A stretch of 64,000 nucleotides of DNA from Actinocorallia longicatena (GTDB lineage Bacteria; Actinomycetota; Actinomycetes; Streptosporangiales; Streptosporangiaceae), in NCBI RefSeq assembly GCF_039534125.1, contig NZ_BAAAUV010000004.1:186001-250000 (forward strand). The letters run 5' to 3'. Positions 44,593-53,282 of this stretch are shown here, piece by piece. The translations under genes and the position numbers were made by a program. Numbering within the stretch: the stretch's first letter is position 1; each line of letters starts with the position of its first letter. A model generated the notes under the pieces. The model saw only the letters and a list, made by a program, of their open reading frames with translations, made no database searches and was not told the origin of the DNA.

Positions 44593-45207
44593 ATGCGGAC
44601 ACACGGGTGGCGAGGCGACCCGCCGGCAGACGACATCGAAGCGCGCGATCGCATCATAGACGCGCTGGTCCGCTGCGTGGAGCGTTTCGGCCCACGCAAG
44701 ACCAGCCTCACCGACGTCGCGGAGGACCTCGGCGTCACCCGGGCCACGATCTACCGGTACTACCGCAACATCGAGGACCTGAGAATGGCCGCGATGGTCG
44801 TGGCCGCCACAGACTTCCAGGCCCGGATCATCGAACGCGTCACGCCCCTGGCCGACCCGGCCGAGATCATGGTCGAGGTGATGGCCTACGCCGTCGAGAG
44901 CCTCACCGCCGAACAGCAGGCCGGCTTCCTCGGCACCCTCGGGCTGTCCGGGACGCTCGGCCACGACGTGCTGTCGCCGAGCGTGCGGGCGGGCACCAAG
45001 AACTTCCTGCTCGCCCTGCCCGTCGACTGGCCCCGCCTCGGCTACGACGACGAAGGCATGGACGGCCTCGTCGAGTTCATCCTCCGGCTCATCAGCTCCT
45101 ACATCGCCGTCCCCGAAAGAGACCGCCCCGACTCCCGCAGGTTCCTGCGCCGCTGGGTCGTGCCCGGCCTCGTGGCCGCCGCGCCCGACCCTGCCCCGAC
45201 CCGCTGA
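44593..45207 (+). CDS. TetR-family transcriptional regulator
   Basis: 204-aa repressor. The helix-turn-helix is TSLTDVAEDLGVTRATIYRYYRNIEDL at about residues 37-63; the rest is the helical ligand-binding domain. TAGAAT near 44514-44519 could be its own promoter -10. It converges on the conservon operon with 8 bp between stops. Ligand and targets are not visible; because of location it may control the Mce/P450 region. Confidence 0.9.
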   Translation: MRTHGWRGDPPADDIEARDRIIDALVRCVERFGPRKTSLTDVAEDLGVTRATIYRYYRNIEDLRMAAMVVAATDFQARIIERVTPLADPAEIMVEVMAYAVESLTAEQQAGFLGTLGLSGTLGHDVLSPSVRAGTKNFLLALPVDWPRLGYDDEGMDGLVEFILRLISSYIAVPERDRPDSRRFLRRWVVPGLVAAAPDPAPTR

Positions 45208-45215
45208 ACCCCTGC

Positions 45216-45599
45216 TCACAAACGGTTCAGCTCGTTCAGGACCGTCCGCAGCAGCTCGGGGCTGTGCCGCGCGACGGCCTCCTGCTCGCGCGACTCCGCG
45301 ATGAGCCCGTCGGCCACGAGCTCGCCCGCCAGCAGCCGGACGACATGGAACGGCAGTTCCAGATCCGAGGCCAGATCCGCCAGCGTCACCGGCACCGCGC
45401 ACAACTCCAGCATCCGCCGCTGCTCGCGCGAGTGAAGCTGGACCCGTCCCGGGACCCGTCCCGTGGCCACCAGGATGGTGATCAGGTCGAGGCGGGTCCC
45501 CTGGGCGCCCTGGGAGCCGGCCCGGCCCCGGATGAGCGCGTAGGGCCGGACGGTCGGCCCCGCGTCACTACCGACCCAGCGCTCTCTCGGCTCGTCCAC
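45216..45599 (-). CDS. DUF742 protein (conservon CvnC type)
   Basis: 127-aa protein from GTG 45599. It opens with VRPYALIRGRA and contains LCAVPVTLADLASDLELPFHVVRLLAGELVADG, a winged-helix-like core, and ends with LLRTVLNELNRL, all DUF742 marks. It is the last gene of the three-gene operon; the previous stop is 7 nt upstream. In streptomycetes DUF742 proteins belong to cvn operons that work as G-protein-like signalling modules at the membrane. Confidence 0.87.
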   Translation of the reverse strand: MDEPRERWVGSDAGPTVRPYALIRGRAGSQGAQGTRLDLITILVATGRVPGRVQLHSREQRRMLELCAVPVTLADLASDLELPFHVVRLLAGELVADGLIAESREQEAVARHSPELLRTVLNELNRL

Positions 45600-45606
45600 G
45601 CCCGCT

Positions 45607-46029
45607 TCACCCAGGACCCATGCCCGTGCTCGCGGAATCCCGTGGAGCGACGCCCAGATGACCCTGCAGGCGTTTGACGAGCACGGCCGTCTCGTAGGCG
45701 ACACCGCCGGCGTTCGGACCGCTCTCCGACAGCACCGCCAGGCACGTGCTCGGACCCGCCGGGATCACGAAGTACAGCATCCGGTCGATCTCGATGATGG
45801 CCTGCTTCAGATGGTCACCGCCGAAATGGTTCCGGGCCCCGTGCGCCAGGCTGAAGATCCCCGACGACATGGCGGCCAGCACGTCGGCGTCGGCCCGGGC
45901 GACGTTGGAGGAGGCGCTCACGACCAGGCCGTCCTGCGACAGCAGGATCAGCTTCTTGATCGCGTCGACCCGGGAGACCAGATCGTCCAGAAGCCAGCCG
46001 ATCTCGGTGGCGGTGGAACTGCGGTTCAT
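45607..46029 (-). CDS. Roadblock/LC7-domain protein (conservon CvnB type)
   Basis: 140-aa protein with the roadblock fold: EIGWLLDDLVSRVDAIKKLILLSQDGLVVSASSN and a second half containing MLYFVIPAG. Roadblock proteins regulate small GTPases. ATG 46029 overlaps the kinase stop (ATGA), so it is co-translated with it. Confidence 0.9.
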   Translation of the reverse strand: MNRSSTATEIGWLLDDLVSRVDAIKKLILLSQDGLVVSASSNVARADADVLAAMSSGIFSLAHGARNHFGGDHLKQAIIEIDRMLYFVIPAGPSTCLAVLSESGPNAGGVAYETAVLVKRLQGHLGVAPRDSASTGMGPG

Positions 46030-48272
46030 GGGTTACCTCGATCTTCCAGCGGTCGGACTTCCTCATTGCGGCCCAGGTCCCAGCCCTGCTGGAGTGAGGA
46101 CAGCAGATCACGGCTCGCGTCCGGATCCGGCGCGGTGAAGGCGGGGGAGGAGCCGCCCGCCGGCGGCCCGGGTTCCAGCAGCGCCGGAGCGAGGTTCTCC
46201 CGCCGGCGCCTGCGCGGCAGCCCGCCGGACTCGGTGCCCCGCTGCTCCACCGGCGCGGGCCCGGCCACCGCGGCGGGCGGCGGAACGGCCGCGACCGGAG
46301 ACGGCGGGCCGGCGTGCCGGCCGGGCCTCGGCGGCTCCGCTGGCGGCAGCGGCGGCCTGCCGGGGCCCTGCAGCACCTCCTCCGGCAGCACCAGCCGCGA
46401 CGGGACCAGCACGACCGCCACCGTCCCACCGTAGGACGAGCGCTGCAGGCGCACCCGGATGTCGTGCCGCGACGCCAGCCGCGCCACCACGAACAGGCCG
46501 AGCCGGTCGGTGTCGGCCAGATCGAAGTCGGGCGGCGTCTCCAGCCTCCGGTTGATCGCCGCCATCTGCTCGTCCGGGACGCCGATCCCGCGATCAATCA
46601 CCTCGATGACCAGGCCGTTGGCGACGGCGTCGAGCTTGACCTCGACCGCGGTCGTCGGCGGCGAGAACATCGCCGCGTTCTCCACCAGCTCCGCGAGCAG
46701 GTGGATGACGTCACCGACCGCCTCGGCGGCCACCGCGACCGGCGCCGTGACCGACAGCTCGACCCGCTCGTAGTCCTCGATCTCGGCGAGCGCCGCCCGC
46801 ACGATGTCCTCGGCCGCCACCGGACGGTCCCACACCCGCACGGTCGGAGCACCGGTGAGGATCACCAGGCCCTCCGCGTGGCGGCGCATGCGGGTCGTCA
46901 GATGGTCGAGCCGGAACAGCTCCTCCAGCTCCTCCGGGCTCTGCACCCGGCGCTCCATGGAGTCCAGCAGCTTCAGCTGCCGCATCAGCAGACCCTGGTT
47001 GCGCCACGAGAGATTGACGAACACCTGATTGATGGCGCCGCGCAGCCGCGACTCGGCGACCGCGAGGTCCACCGCGGTGCGCTGCACGTCGGCGAAGGAC
47101 TCACCGACCTCCTGGATCTCCCGGGTCCGGCCGCCGGGCAGCCGCGGCGCCTCGGCGGCGACGTCGACCGTGTCGCCCCGGCGCAGCCTGAGCACGACGT
47201 CCGGCAGCCGGTTCCTGGCCAGCTCCCGCGCCGCGCCGCGCAGCGCCCGCAGCTCACGGGTGATGCCCCGGGCGAAGCGGACCACCAGCGCCACCGACAG
47301 CATGACCAGCAGGAAGCCGACCCCGCCCAGAAGGTAGACCCGCAGTTCGTTGTTCCGGGCGGTCGCGGCGGCGTCGCGGTCGGCGCCGGTGCTCACCCGG
47401 TTGCCCTGGACGAGCCAGAGCGGGGAGACCGCCGCGGCGGCGGCCCGGAACTCGCCGATGGACGCGGCGTCGCCGCTCCCGTCGGCGATCCGCTGCTCGG
47501 CCCGGGCGTAACGGTCGTAGGCGGGGGACTGCGTGAACTCCGCGACCACGACGCCGGCGAGGCCGTCGACCCGGTTCCCGGCCAGCAGATAGAGGTTCTG
47601 CCGCGCCCCGGACAGGGCGGCGAACCCCGCGGTGTAGCGCGCGGGGAGCTTGCCCTTGGGAGCCGCGGCCGCGAGGTAGGCGACCTCGCGCTCCACCACG
47701 TCGCGCGACCACGACCAGGTGATCAGCGTCTGGATCGTCTGGTAGCGGCGGACCTCGGCGCCCCTGCGCAGCTGCGCGATGGCCTGGAACATCCGGTCGG
47801 AGAGCGCGTCGTAGCCGCGCAGCGCGGCGACCCGGTCGGAGGTGCCCGGTGCCACCTGCTCCCGGATGGCCCCCAGGTCGGAGAGGCTGTCGACGAAGCT
47901 CGCGAGGTCCGAGGCACCCCCGGCGGCCTCATGGTGCTTGCGCGTGTAGTCGGCGACCGAGGCGCGCAGCGCGTCGATCACGGCGTCGGTCTTGGCCGTC
48001 TCACCCCGGAAAGCGCGCAGCGTCGCCGGTCCCGGATCGCCCAGCGCGCTGCCCGCGACGGTCCGCTCGCTCGAGAGCTGGAACGTCATCATGCCCATGG
48101 GCGTGGTGAGCAGCTTGTAGTCGGCGTTGTAACTGCGGTTCTCCAGGGCCGTCCGCAGGCTCGTCCCCGCGACGAACGCCCACAGGATGATCAGTGACGC
48201 CAGGGGGATCGTCAGCATCGGGGCCACGCGCCACGAGATCGGCCTGCTCGCCGGGTGCCTCGTCCTTCTCAT
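46026..48272 (-). CDS. Membrane sensor kinase-like ATPase with nitrate/nitrite-sensing (NIT) domain, CvnA type
   Basis: 748-aa membrane protein. First helix at about residues 20-40 (MLTIPLASLIILWAFVAGT), a large extracytoplasmic NIT-like helical domain to about residue 310, a second helix (VYLLGGVGFLLVMLSVALVV), a HAMP-like linker, then an HATPase domain (LLAELVENAAMFSPPTTAVEVKL, VIDRGIGVPDE, DRLGLFVVARLASRHDIRVRL). No standard phosphoacceptor His box is evident, as in other CvnA proteins. The C-terminal 110 residues are Pro/Arg-rich. ATG 48272 has GGGAGAG upstream. Confidence 0.88.
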   Translation of the reverse strand: MRRTRHPASRPISWRVAPMLTIPLASLIILWAFVAGTSLRTALENRSYNADYKLLTTPMGMMTFQLSSERTVAGSALGDPGPATLRAFRGETAKTDAVIDALRASVADYTRKHHEAAGGASDLASFVDSLSDLGAIREQVAPGTSDRVAALRGYDALSDRMFQAIAQLRRGAEVRRYQTIQTLITWSWSRDVVEREVAYLAAAAPKGKLPARYTAGFAALSGARQNLYLLAGNRVDGLAGVVVAEFTQSPAYDRYARAEQRIADGSGDAASIGEFRAAAAAVSPLWLVQGNRVSTGADRDAAATARNNELRVYLLGGVGFLLVMLSVALVVRFARGITRELRALRGAARELARNRLPDVVLRLRRGDTVDVAAEAPRLPGGRTREIQEVGESFADVQRTAVDLAVAESRLRGAINQVFVNLSWRNQGLLMRQLKLLDSMERRVQSPEELEELFRLDHLTTRMRRHAEGLVILTGAPTVRVWDRPVAAEDIVRAALAEIEDYERVELSVTAPVAVAAEAVGDVIHLLAELVENAAMFSPPTTAVEVKLDAVANGLVIEVIDRGIGVPDEQMAAINRRLETPPDFDLADTDRLGLFVVARLASRHDIRVRLQRSSYGGTVAVVLVPSRLVLPEEVLQGPGRPPLPPAEPPRPGRHAGPPSPVAAVPPPAAVAGPAPVEQRGTESGGLPRRRRRENLAPALLEPGPPAGGSSPAFTAPDPDASRDLLSSLQQGWDLGRNEEVRPLEDRGNP

Positions 48273-48400
48273 TGACCGCTCTCCCGTAACGTGCGTCACA
48301 CCTTCGTGTCAGACGCTAGTGCCAGAGCCGCATCCGGGCTACGTTGAAAGGTTTCTTTACTGGCGTTGACCACGATGTCGCCAGATTCCGGAAGATACTC

Positions 48401-48430
48401 CGACACCTGTTGTTTTTCCAGCAGGTGTCG
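48401..48430 (+). promoter_or_regulatory. Inverted repeat operator candidate upstream of TetR gene 48450
   Basis: CGACACCTGTTG (48401-48412) and CAGCAGGTGTCG (48419-48430) are complementary at 11 of 12 positions, separated by 6 nt. The repeat ends 8 nt before the -10 hexamer of the TetR gene, so it covers the -35 region, a position fit for autorepression. It also lies within the 177-bp gap divergent to the conservon operon. Confidence 0.5.
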
Positions 48431-48437
48431 GGCAGAT

Positions 48438-48443
48438 TAACCT
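48438..48443 (+). promoter_or_regulatory. Candidate -10 element, leaderless start of TetR gene
   Basis: TAACCT followed by 6 nt and GTG 48450. The same hexamer and spacing occur before trmI. Confidence 0.5.
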
Positions 48444-48449
48444 GGGTGA

Positions 48450-49049
48450 GTGCCGCCGCAACTCTCCGACCGCCGCGTCCAGCGCACCCGCTCGGCCCTC
48501 GAGAGCGCCCTGCTGGAGCTCCTCGGTGACCATGACCTCGCCCAGATCACCGTCCGGGACCTCACCGCGCGGGCCGAGGTCAACCGCTCGACGTTCTACG
48601 AGCACTACCGGAGCGTCGGCGACCTGGCGGCGAGTGCCTGCGCCGCCCTGTTCGACGAGCTCATCGCCGCGGCCCCGCACGTCGGCGGGACCCCGGGCGC
48701 GACCGACCAGGTCCTCGGCACGGGAGCCCTGGCCGACGTGTTCGCCCACGTCGCCGCGAACGCGCGCCTGTACGGCGCGATCCTCGGCGAAGGGGGCAGC
48801 GCCGAGGTGATCAACCATGTGCACCGGCGGCTGGCGGTCGCCGTCCACGCCAACCTGCGAGGGGCGCCCGGCGACCGTTCGCGTGACCCCCTCGACGTGC
48901 CCGACGACCCCCTGTCGGTGGTGCTGGCGGGGGCGCTCCTCGGGGCGATCCTGGACTGGCTGCGCCGCGGCTGCCCCGGCACCGCCGCCGAGGCGAGCGC
49001 CGCCCTCTGGCCGATCCTGTACGGAGCGGCCGCGGCGGTGCTCGGGTGA
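48450..49049 (+). CDS. TetR-family transcriptional regulator
   Basis: 199-aa repressor with helix-turn-helix ITVRDLTARAEVNRSTFYEHYRSVGDL at about residues 32-58. The C-terminal domain resembles the TetR subgroup with a compact, Ala-rich ligand domain. GTG 48450 lacks a ribosome binding site. It faces the second P450 gene tail to tail (16 bp between). Likely autoregulated through the repeat at 48401-48430. Confidence 0.88.
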   Translation: MPPQLSDRRVQRTRSALESALLELLGDHDLAQITVRDLTARAEVNRSTFYEHYRSVGDLAASACAALFDELIAAAPHVGGTPGATDQVLGTGALADVFAHVAANARLYGAILGEGGSAEVINHVHRRLAVAVHANLRGAPGDRSRDPLDVPDDPLSVVLAGALLGAILDWLRRGCPGTAAEASAALWPILYGAAAAVLG

Positions 49050-49065
49050 GTCGGGCATGAGGGCC

Positions 49066-50250
49066 TCAGAAGGTGATCGGAAGCTTGGCGTAGCCGCGGA
49101 CCGTGCTGGTGTGCAGGCGCACGGCGTTGTCGTGGTCGACCTCCCAATCCGGGAAGCGCGCCAGCGCCTCCTCCAGGGCGACCCTGCCCTCCAGCCGGGC
49201 CAGCGAGGCGCCGAGGCAGAAGTGGACGCCGCGGCCCAGCGAGACGTGCCCGTCGAAGCGGCGGGTGACGTCGTAGCGGTCGCCGTCGGGGTACTTGCGG
49301 TCGTCGCGGCCCGCCGAACCCGTGAGGAGCAGCACCTTCGAGCCCTCGGGAATCGTGGTCCCGTGCAGCGTCACCTCCTTCTTGAGATGACGGCCCTGCA
49401 CCGGCGACGGGGCCTCGAAGCGCAGCGTCTCCTCGACCGCGTTGCCCAGCATCGACGCGTCGGCGGCCAGCGCCGCCCGCTGGTCGGGATGGGCGGCCAG
49501 CAGCGCGCCCGCCCAGCCCAGCAGCCGCGCGACGGTCTCGGTCCCCGCGCCGACGAGCAGGCCGGTGAAGTCCGCGGCCTCCTTCGTCGTCAGCTTCCGG
49601 GTGCCGTCCTCGACGCCGATCTCGGCCTCGGTCAGGGCGGTCATCAGGTCGTCGCGGGGGGTCCTGCGCCGCAGCTCGATCTGCTCGGTCCAGTACTCGT
49701 GCAGCTTGATCTGCGCACCGAAGGCGATGTCGTTGATCATCCCCTGGTCCTCGTCCAGGTGGAAGGTCAGGTCGATCAGCTCGCGCACCTCCTCCCGGTC
49801 CGCAGGGTCCACCCCGATCAGTTCCGAGATGACCATCGACGGCAGCAGCGCCCCGAAGTCCTGGACGAAGTCGAAGCCGCCCGAGCCGACCAGCGGGTCG
49901 AGCAGCTCGGTGCAGATCTTGCGGATGTGCTCCTCCATCGCCCCGATCCGGCGCGGGGTGAACCCGCGCGAGACCAGGACGCGCATCATCGTGTGCGCCG
50001 GCGGGTCCATGAAGATGATGTGCCCGGTCTTCATCGGCTCCGGGCTCATCAGCTCCAGCACGGTGCCGTGGGCGGAGCTGTAGGTGCCCTGCTCCACATG
50101 GGCCGTGTCGACGTCGGCATGCCGGGACAGGGCGTAGAAGCCGTACCGCTCGTTGAAGTAGACGGGACTCTCGTCGCGCATGCGGCGCCAGACCGGATGC
50201 GGATCGACGTCGATCTGCTTGTCATAGGGGTCCCAGTACAACTCGGCCAC
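49066..50250 (-). CDS. Cytochrome P450 (second of two)
   Basis: 394-aa soluble monooxygenase with I-helix AGTET, K-helix EETLRFEAP and heme loop LGRGVHFCLGASLARLE. No ferredoxin gene adjoins it; the ferredoxin/reductase at 30810-32134 could serve both P450s. It is divergent from an SDR and a Baeyer-Villiger-type monooxygenase, suggesting that its product feeds these enzymes. Confidence 0.93.
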   Translation of the reverse strand: MAELYWDPYDKQIDVDPHPVWRRMRDESPVYFNERYGFYALSRHADVDTAHVEQGTYSSAHGTVLELMSPEPMKTGHIIFMDPPAHTMMRVLVSRGFTPRRIGAMEEHIRKICTELLDPLVGSGGFDFVQDFGALLPSMVISELIGVDPADREEVRELIDLTFHLDEDQGMINDIAFGAQIKLHEYWTEQIELRRRTPRDDLMTALTEAEIGVEDGTRKLTTKEAADFTGLLVGAGTETVARLLGWAGALLAAHPDQRAALAADASMLGNAVEETLRFEAPSPVQGRHLKKEVTLHGTTIPEGSKVLLLTGSAGRDDRKYPDGDRYDVTRRFDGHVSLGRGVHFCLGASLARLEGRVALEEALARFPDWEVDHDNAVRLHTSTVRGYAKLPITF

Positions 50251-50326
50251 TTCGGACGACCTTCCATCGGCGGTGGGTGCTGAGAATAATCATAGTCAAG
50301 AATGGTAATGAAGTTCGATAGGTGCG

Positions 50327-50339
50327 AGAATCTGATTCT
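50327..50339. promoter_or_regulatory. Palindrome in the P450/SDR divergent promoter
   Basis: AGAATC-T-GATTCT, perfect 6-bp arms around a single base, in the AT-rich part of the 142-bp gap between the second P450 and the SDR gene. Possible operator. Confidence 0.4.
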
Positions 50340-50392
50340 TCCGCCGTCGGAGGGCGGAGCACGCCCTCCCTCACACCCCTCAGAGGAACACG

Positions 50393-51226
50393 ATGAACGT
50401 TCCGAACAACGAACGCGTGGCCGTCGTCTCCGGCGCGGGGACGGGCATCGGCCGTGCGATCGCCGTCAAGTTCGCCGCCCTCGGCTGGCGCGTCGCCGTC
50501 GGCGGCCGCCGCCTCGATCCCCTCAAGGAGACCGCCGCCCTCATCACCGAGGCCGGCGGGACGCCCTTCGCCCACGTCCTCGACGTCACCGACCCCGTCT
50601 CGGTCGAGGAGTTCTTCGCGGCCACCGAGAAGGAGCTCGGCCCCGTCTCCGTCGTCATCAACAACGCCGGCCTCGCCACCAGCGGCCCGCTGGAGACCAT
50701 GACGCCCGAGGAAGTGGCCGCCGAGGTCGCCACCAAGCTCACCGGCTCGCTGTACATGAGCCGCCAGGCCGTCCAGGCGATGCGCCGCGAAGGCGCGGGA
50801 GGCGACCTGCTGTTCATCACCTCCACCTCGGCGGTCTCGCCCTGGCCGCACCACGTGGCCTACGCCGCGGCCAGCGCCGGGGCCGAGCAGGCCGCCCGCA
50901 GCCTGCGGCTGGAGCTCGAGGGCACCGGCATCCGCGTCAACATCGTGCGCTGCGGCAACACCAAGGACACCGATTTCGCCACCCGCGAGCTCGGCACCGA
51001 GCAGATGATGGAGTCCAGCCGGCTGTGGTTCCGGCAGGCACTCGTCCGCCACGCGGGCCTGCTCGTGCCCGACGAGGTGGCCGACGCCGTCGTCACCGCG
51101 GTCACCCTGCCCCCGGGCGTCCAGTACGAGACCCTCGTCGTGGCCCCGTCCGCACCCCCGGAGGATCTCCCGGTGGACTTCGAGAAGTTCATCGAGAGCA
51201 TGATCCTTCGCCACATGCCGTCCTAG
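50393..51226 (+). CDS. SDR-family protein lacking the catalytic lysine
   Basis: 277-aa protein with the cofactor motif GAGTGIG and NNAG, and the catalytic Ser region TSTSAVSPW. The active-site Tyr is present (VAYAAASAG), but the residue four positions later is Ser instead of the Lys of the YxxxK motif; the codons read TAC GCC GCG GCC AGC. It may be inactive as a classical dehydrogenase, use another base, or have a binding role. AGAGGAAC precedes the ATG. The monooxygenase gene follows after 16 bp. Confidence 0.88.
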   Translation: MNVPNNERVAVVSGAGTGIGRAIAVKFAALGWRVAVGGRRLDPLKETAALITEAGGTPFAHVLDVTDPVSVEEFFAATEKELGPVSVVINNAGLATSGPLETMTPEEVAAEVATKLTGSLYMSRQAVQAMRREGAGGDLLFITSTSAVSPWPHHVAYAAASAGAEQAARSLRLELEGTGIRVNIVRCGNTKDTDFATRELGTEQMMESSRLWFRQALVRHAGLLVPDEVADAVVTAVTLPPGVQYETLVVAPSAPPEDLPVDFEKFIESMILRHMPS

Positions 51227-51242
51227 GGGAGCGGAAATTCCT

Positions 51243-52835
51243 GTGAACGTTGAAGAGGTCGACGTCCTGGTCATCGGGGCGGGCGTCACCGGCATCTACC
51301 AGCTGTACCGGGCCCGCGAGGCGGGCTTCTCCGCCCGGCTGCTCGAGGCCGGGACCGGCGTCGGCGGCACCTGGTACTGGAACCGCTACCCCGAGGCGCG
51401 CTTCGACTCCGAGAGCTACACCTACGGCTACCTGTTCTCCCGCGAGCTGTGGGAGGAGTGGCGGTGGTCGGAGCGGTTCGCCGGCCAGCCCGAGATCGAG
51501 CGCTACTTCAACCACGTCGTGGACCGGTTCGACCTGCGGCGCCACATGGTCTTCGGCGCCCGCGTCACCGCGGCCGTCTTCGACGAGGCCGCCGGGAGCT
51601 GGACCGTCCGCACCGAGGACGGCACCGAGCACCGCGCGCGGTACGTCGTCGCCGCGACCGGCATCCTGTCGGTGCCCTTCATCCCCGACATCGAGGGCCG
51701 GGAGGACTTCCGCGGCGAGCAGCTCCACACCGGGCTCTGGCCGAAGACGCCCGTCGACTTCACCGGCCGGAAGGTCGCCCAGATCGGCACCGGCTCCAGC
51801 GGCGTGCAGATCGTCCCCGCGATCGCCGACCAGGTGGCCTCGCTGACGGTCTACCAGAAGGTGGCCGACTGGTGCACCCCGCTGAACAACGCCCCCATCA
51901 CCGAGGAGGAGCAGGCCGAGCTCCAGGCCGGTTACGAGGAGATCCGCGACCGGCTCACCACCTCGGTCACCGGCTTCCTGCACCGCGTCAACCGGCGGAC
52001 GGGTGAGGAGGACACCCCCGAGCAGCGGCGGGAGTTCTACGAGAGGCTCTGGAACAGCCCCGGCTTCACCAAGCTGACCGAGCACTACAGCGACCTGACC
52101 TCCAACCCGCTCATCAACGCCGAGTGGTGCGCGTTCATGGCGAACAAGATCCGGAGCATCGTCACCGACCCGGAGACCGCCGAACGGCTCATCCCCAAGG
52201 ACCACGGCTACGGGGGCAGGCGCCCACCGTTCATCACGGGCTACTTCGAGGCCTACAACAAGCCGGGCGTCCGGCTGGTGTCCCTGCCGGAGACGCCGAT
52301 CGTCCGCATCACCGAGACGGGCGTCGAGACGACCGAGGGCGTGATCGAGGCCGACACCATCATCTGGGCTACCGGCTACGACTTCGGGACCGGGGCGCTG
52401 AACCGCCTGGGCGTCCGCGGCAGGGGCGGCCTCCCGCTGGAGGAGCACTGGGCCGAGGGCCCGCGCACCTACCTCGGTGTCGCCGCGGCCGGATTCCCGA
52501 ACTTCTTCTTCCCCGGCGGCCCGCACGGAGCCCTCGGCAACAACCCGCGGTACTCCGGAGACCAGGTCGACCTGGTCATCGACGTGCTCGTCCAGGCACG
52601 GGAGCGCGGCGCCGTGGCCGAGATCGACCCCGCCGCCGAGCAGAAGTGGACCGACCTGATGAACGACAGCGACTCGCTGTCGATCTTCCTGCGGAGCAGC
52701 TACTTCTACGGCGCGAACATCCCCGGCAAGAAGGTGTCGCAGCTGCTCAACCCCACCGGGCGGCGGAACCTCCAGAAGAAGATCGCGGAGGCCGCCGCCA
52801 CCGGCTACGCGGACTTCTTCCGCGCGGTGCCCTGA
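51243..52835 (+). CDS. Baeyer-Villiger-type flavin monooxygenase
   Basis: 530-aa FAD/NADPH enzyme. FAD-binding GAGVTG near residue 13, GGTWYWNRYPEARFD, the Baeyer-Villiger fingerprint FRGEQLHTGLWP (F-x-G-x3-H-x3-WP) near residue 160, and NADP-binding GTGSSGVQ are all present. Such enzymes insert oxygen next to a ketone, turning cyclic ketones into lactones or linear ones into esters. Located after the SDR-like gene and close to hydrolase genes, it fits a ring-opening route. The real substrate is unknown. Confidence 0.93.
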   Translation: MNVEEVDVLVIGAGVTGIYQLYRAREAGFSARLLEAGTGVGGTWYWNRYPEARFDSESYTYGYLFSRELWEEWRWSERFAGQPEIERYFNHVVDRFDLRRHMVFGARVTAAVFDEAAGSWTVRTEDGTEHRARYVVAATGILSVPFIPDIEGREDFRGEQLHTGLWPKTPVDFTGRKVAQIGTGSSGVQIVPAIADQVASLTVYQKVADWCTPLNNAPITEEEQAELQAGYEEIRDRLTTSVTGFLHRVNRRTGEEDTPEQRREFYERLWNSPGFTKLTEHYSDLTSNPLINAEWCAFMANKIRSIVTDPETAERLIPKDHGYGGRRPPFITGYFEAYNKPGVRLVSLPETPIVRITETGVETTEGVIEADTIIWATGYDFGTGALNRLGVRGRGGLPLEEHWAEGPRTYLGVAAAGFPNFFFPGGPHGALGNNPRYSGDQVDLVIDVLVQARERGAVAEIDPAAEQKWTDLMNDSDSLSIFLRSSYFYGANIPGKKVSQLLNPTGRRNLQKKIAEAAATGYADFFRAVP

Positions 52836-52865
52836 GGCCGGTCCGTGGACACGGCCGGGAGCGGG

Positions 52866-53282
52866 TCAGGACAGGAAGGTCGCGTGCCTGTGATGGAACA
52901 GCCACGCGCCCTCGTGCGGGCGGAGCGTGTCGTCGTACCTGCCGACGAGGCGCACCGCCCAGCCGTCGCGGCCCAGCCGGAAGAAGGCCAGGTCGCTGAC
53001 GGCGCTCGCTTCTTCGGCCGTCCAGCGGGTGACGACGGTGTTGGTCACCAGATGGAGCTGGGGGCGGGTGACCCTGAAGCCCGCGTAGGCCGCGCGGATC
53101 TCCGCGCGGCCGGTGAAGACGCCCTGGCCGTCGATCACCGTGACGCCGTCGGGGGTGAACAGCGTGGCCACCGCGTCGGGCAGGCCCGCGTCCAGGGCGC
53201 GGGCGTAGGCCGCGACCGCGTCCTGGACTCCCGCGGCGACCCGGGCCGCGAGCAGGGGATCGTCCATCGGCGCCGCGCTCAT
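52866..53282 (-). CDS. SnoaL-like/NTF2-fold protein 1
   Basis: 138-aa small alpha+beta protein with LFTPDGVTVI, HLVTNTVVTRW and VRLVGRYDDTLRPHEGAWLFHHR, the layout of SnoaL_4 proteins (ring-hydroxylating beta-subunit, ketosteroid isomerase and polyketide cyclase relatives). It starts at ATG 53282, overlapping the stop of its neighbour (ATGA). It is a clear paralog of that neighbour. It may isomerise, cyclise or dehydrate an intermediate; this is inference. Confidence 0.85.
   Translation of the reverse strand: MSAAPMDDPLLAARVAAGVQDAVAAYARALDAGLPDAVATLFTPDGVTVIDGQGVFTGRAEIRAAYAGFRVTRPQLHLVTNTVVTRWTAEEASAVSDLAFFRLGRDGWAVRLVGRYDDTLRPHEGAWLFHHRHATFLS

Noticed and set aside
44395..45402. 335-aa minus-strand open frame across the PucR and TetR genes
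   Set aside because: It overlaps two well-supported plus-strand regulators and the end of the DUF742 gene, and has no domain.
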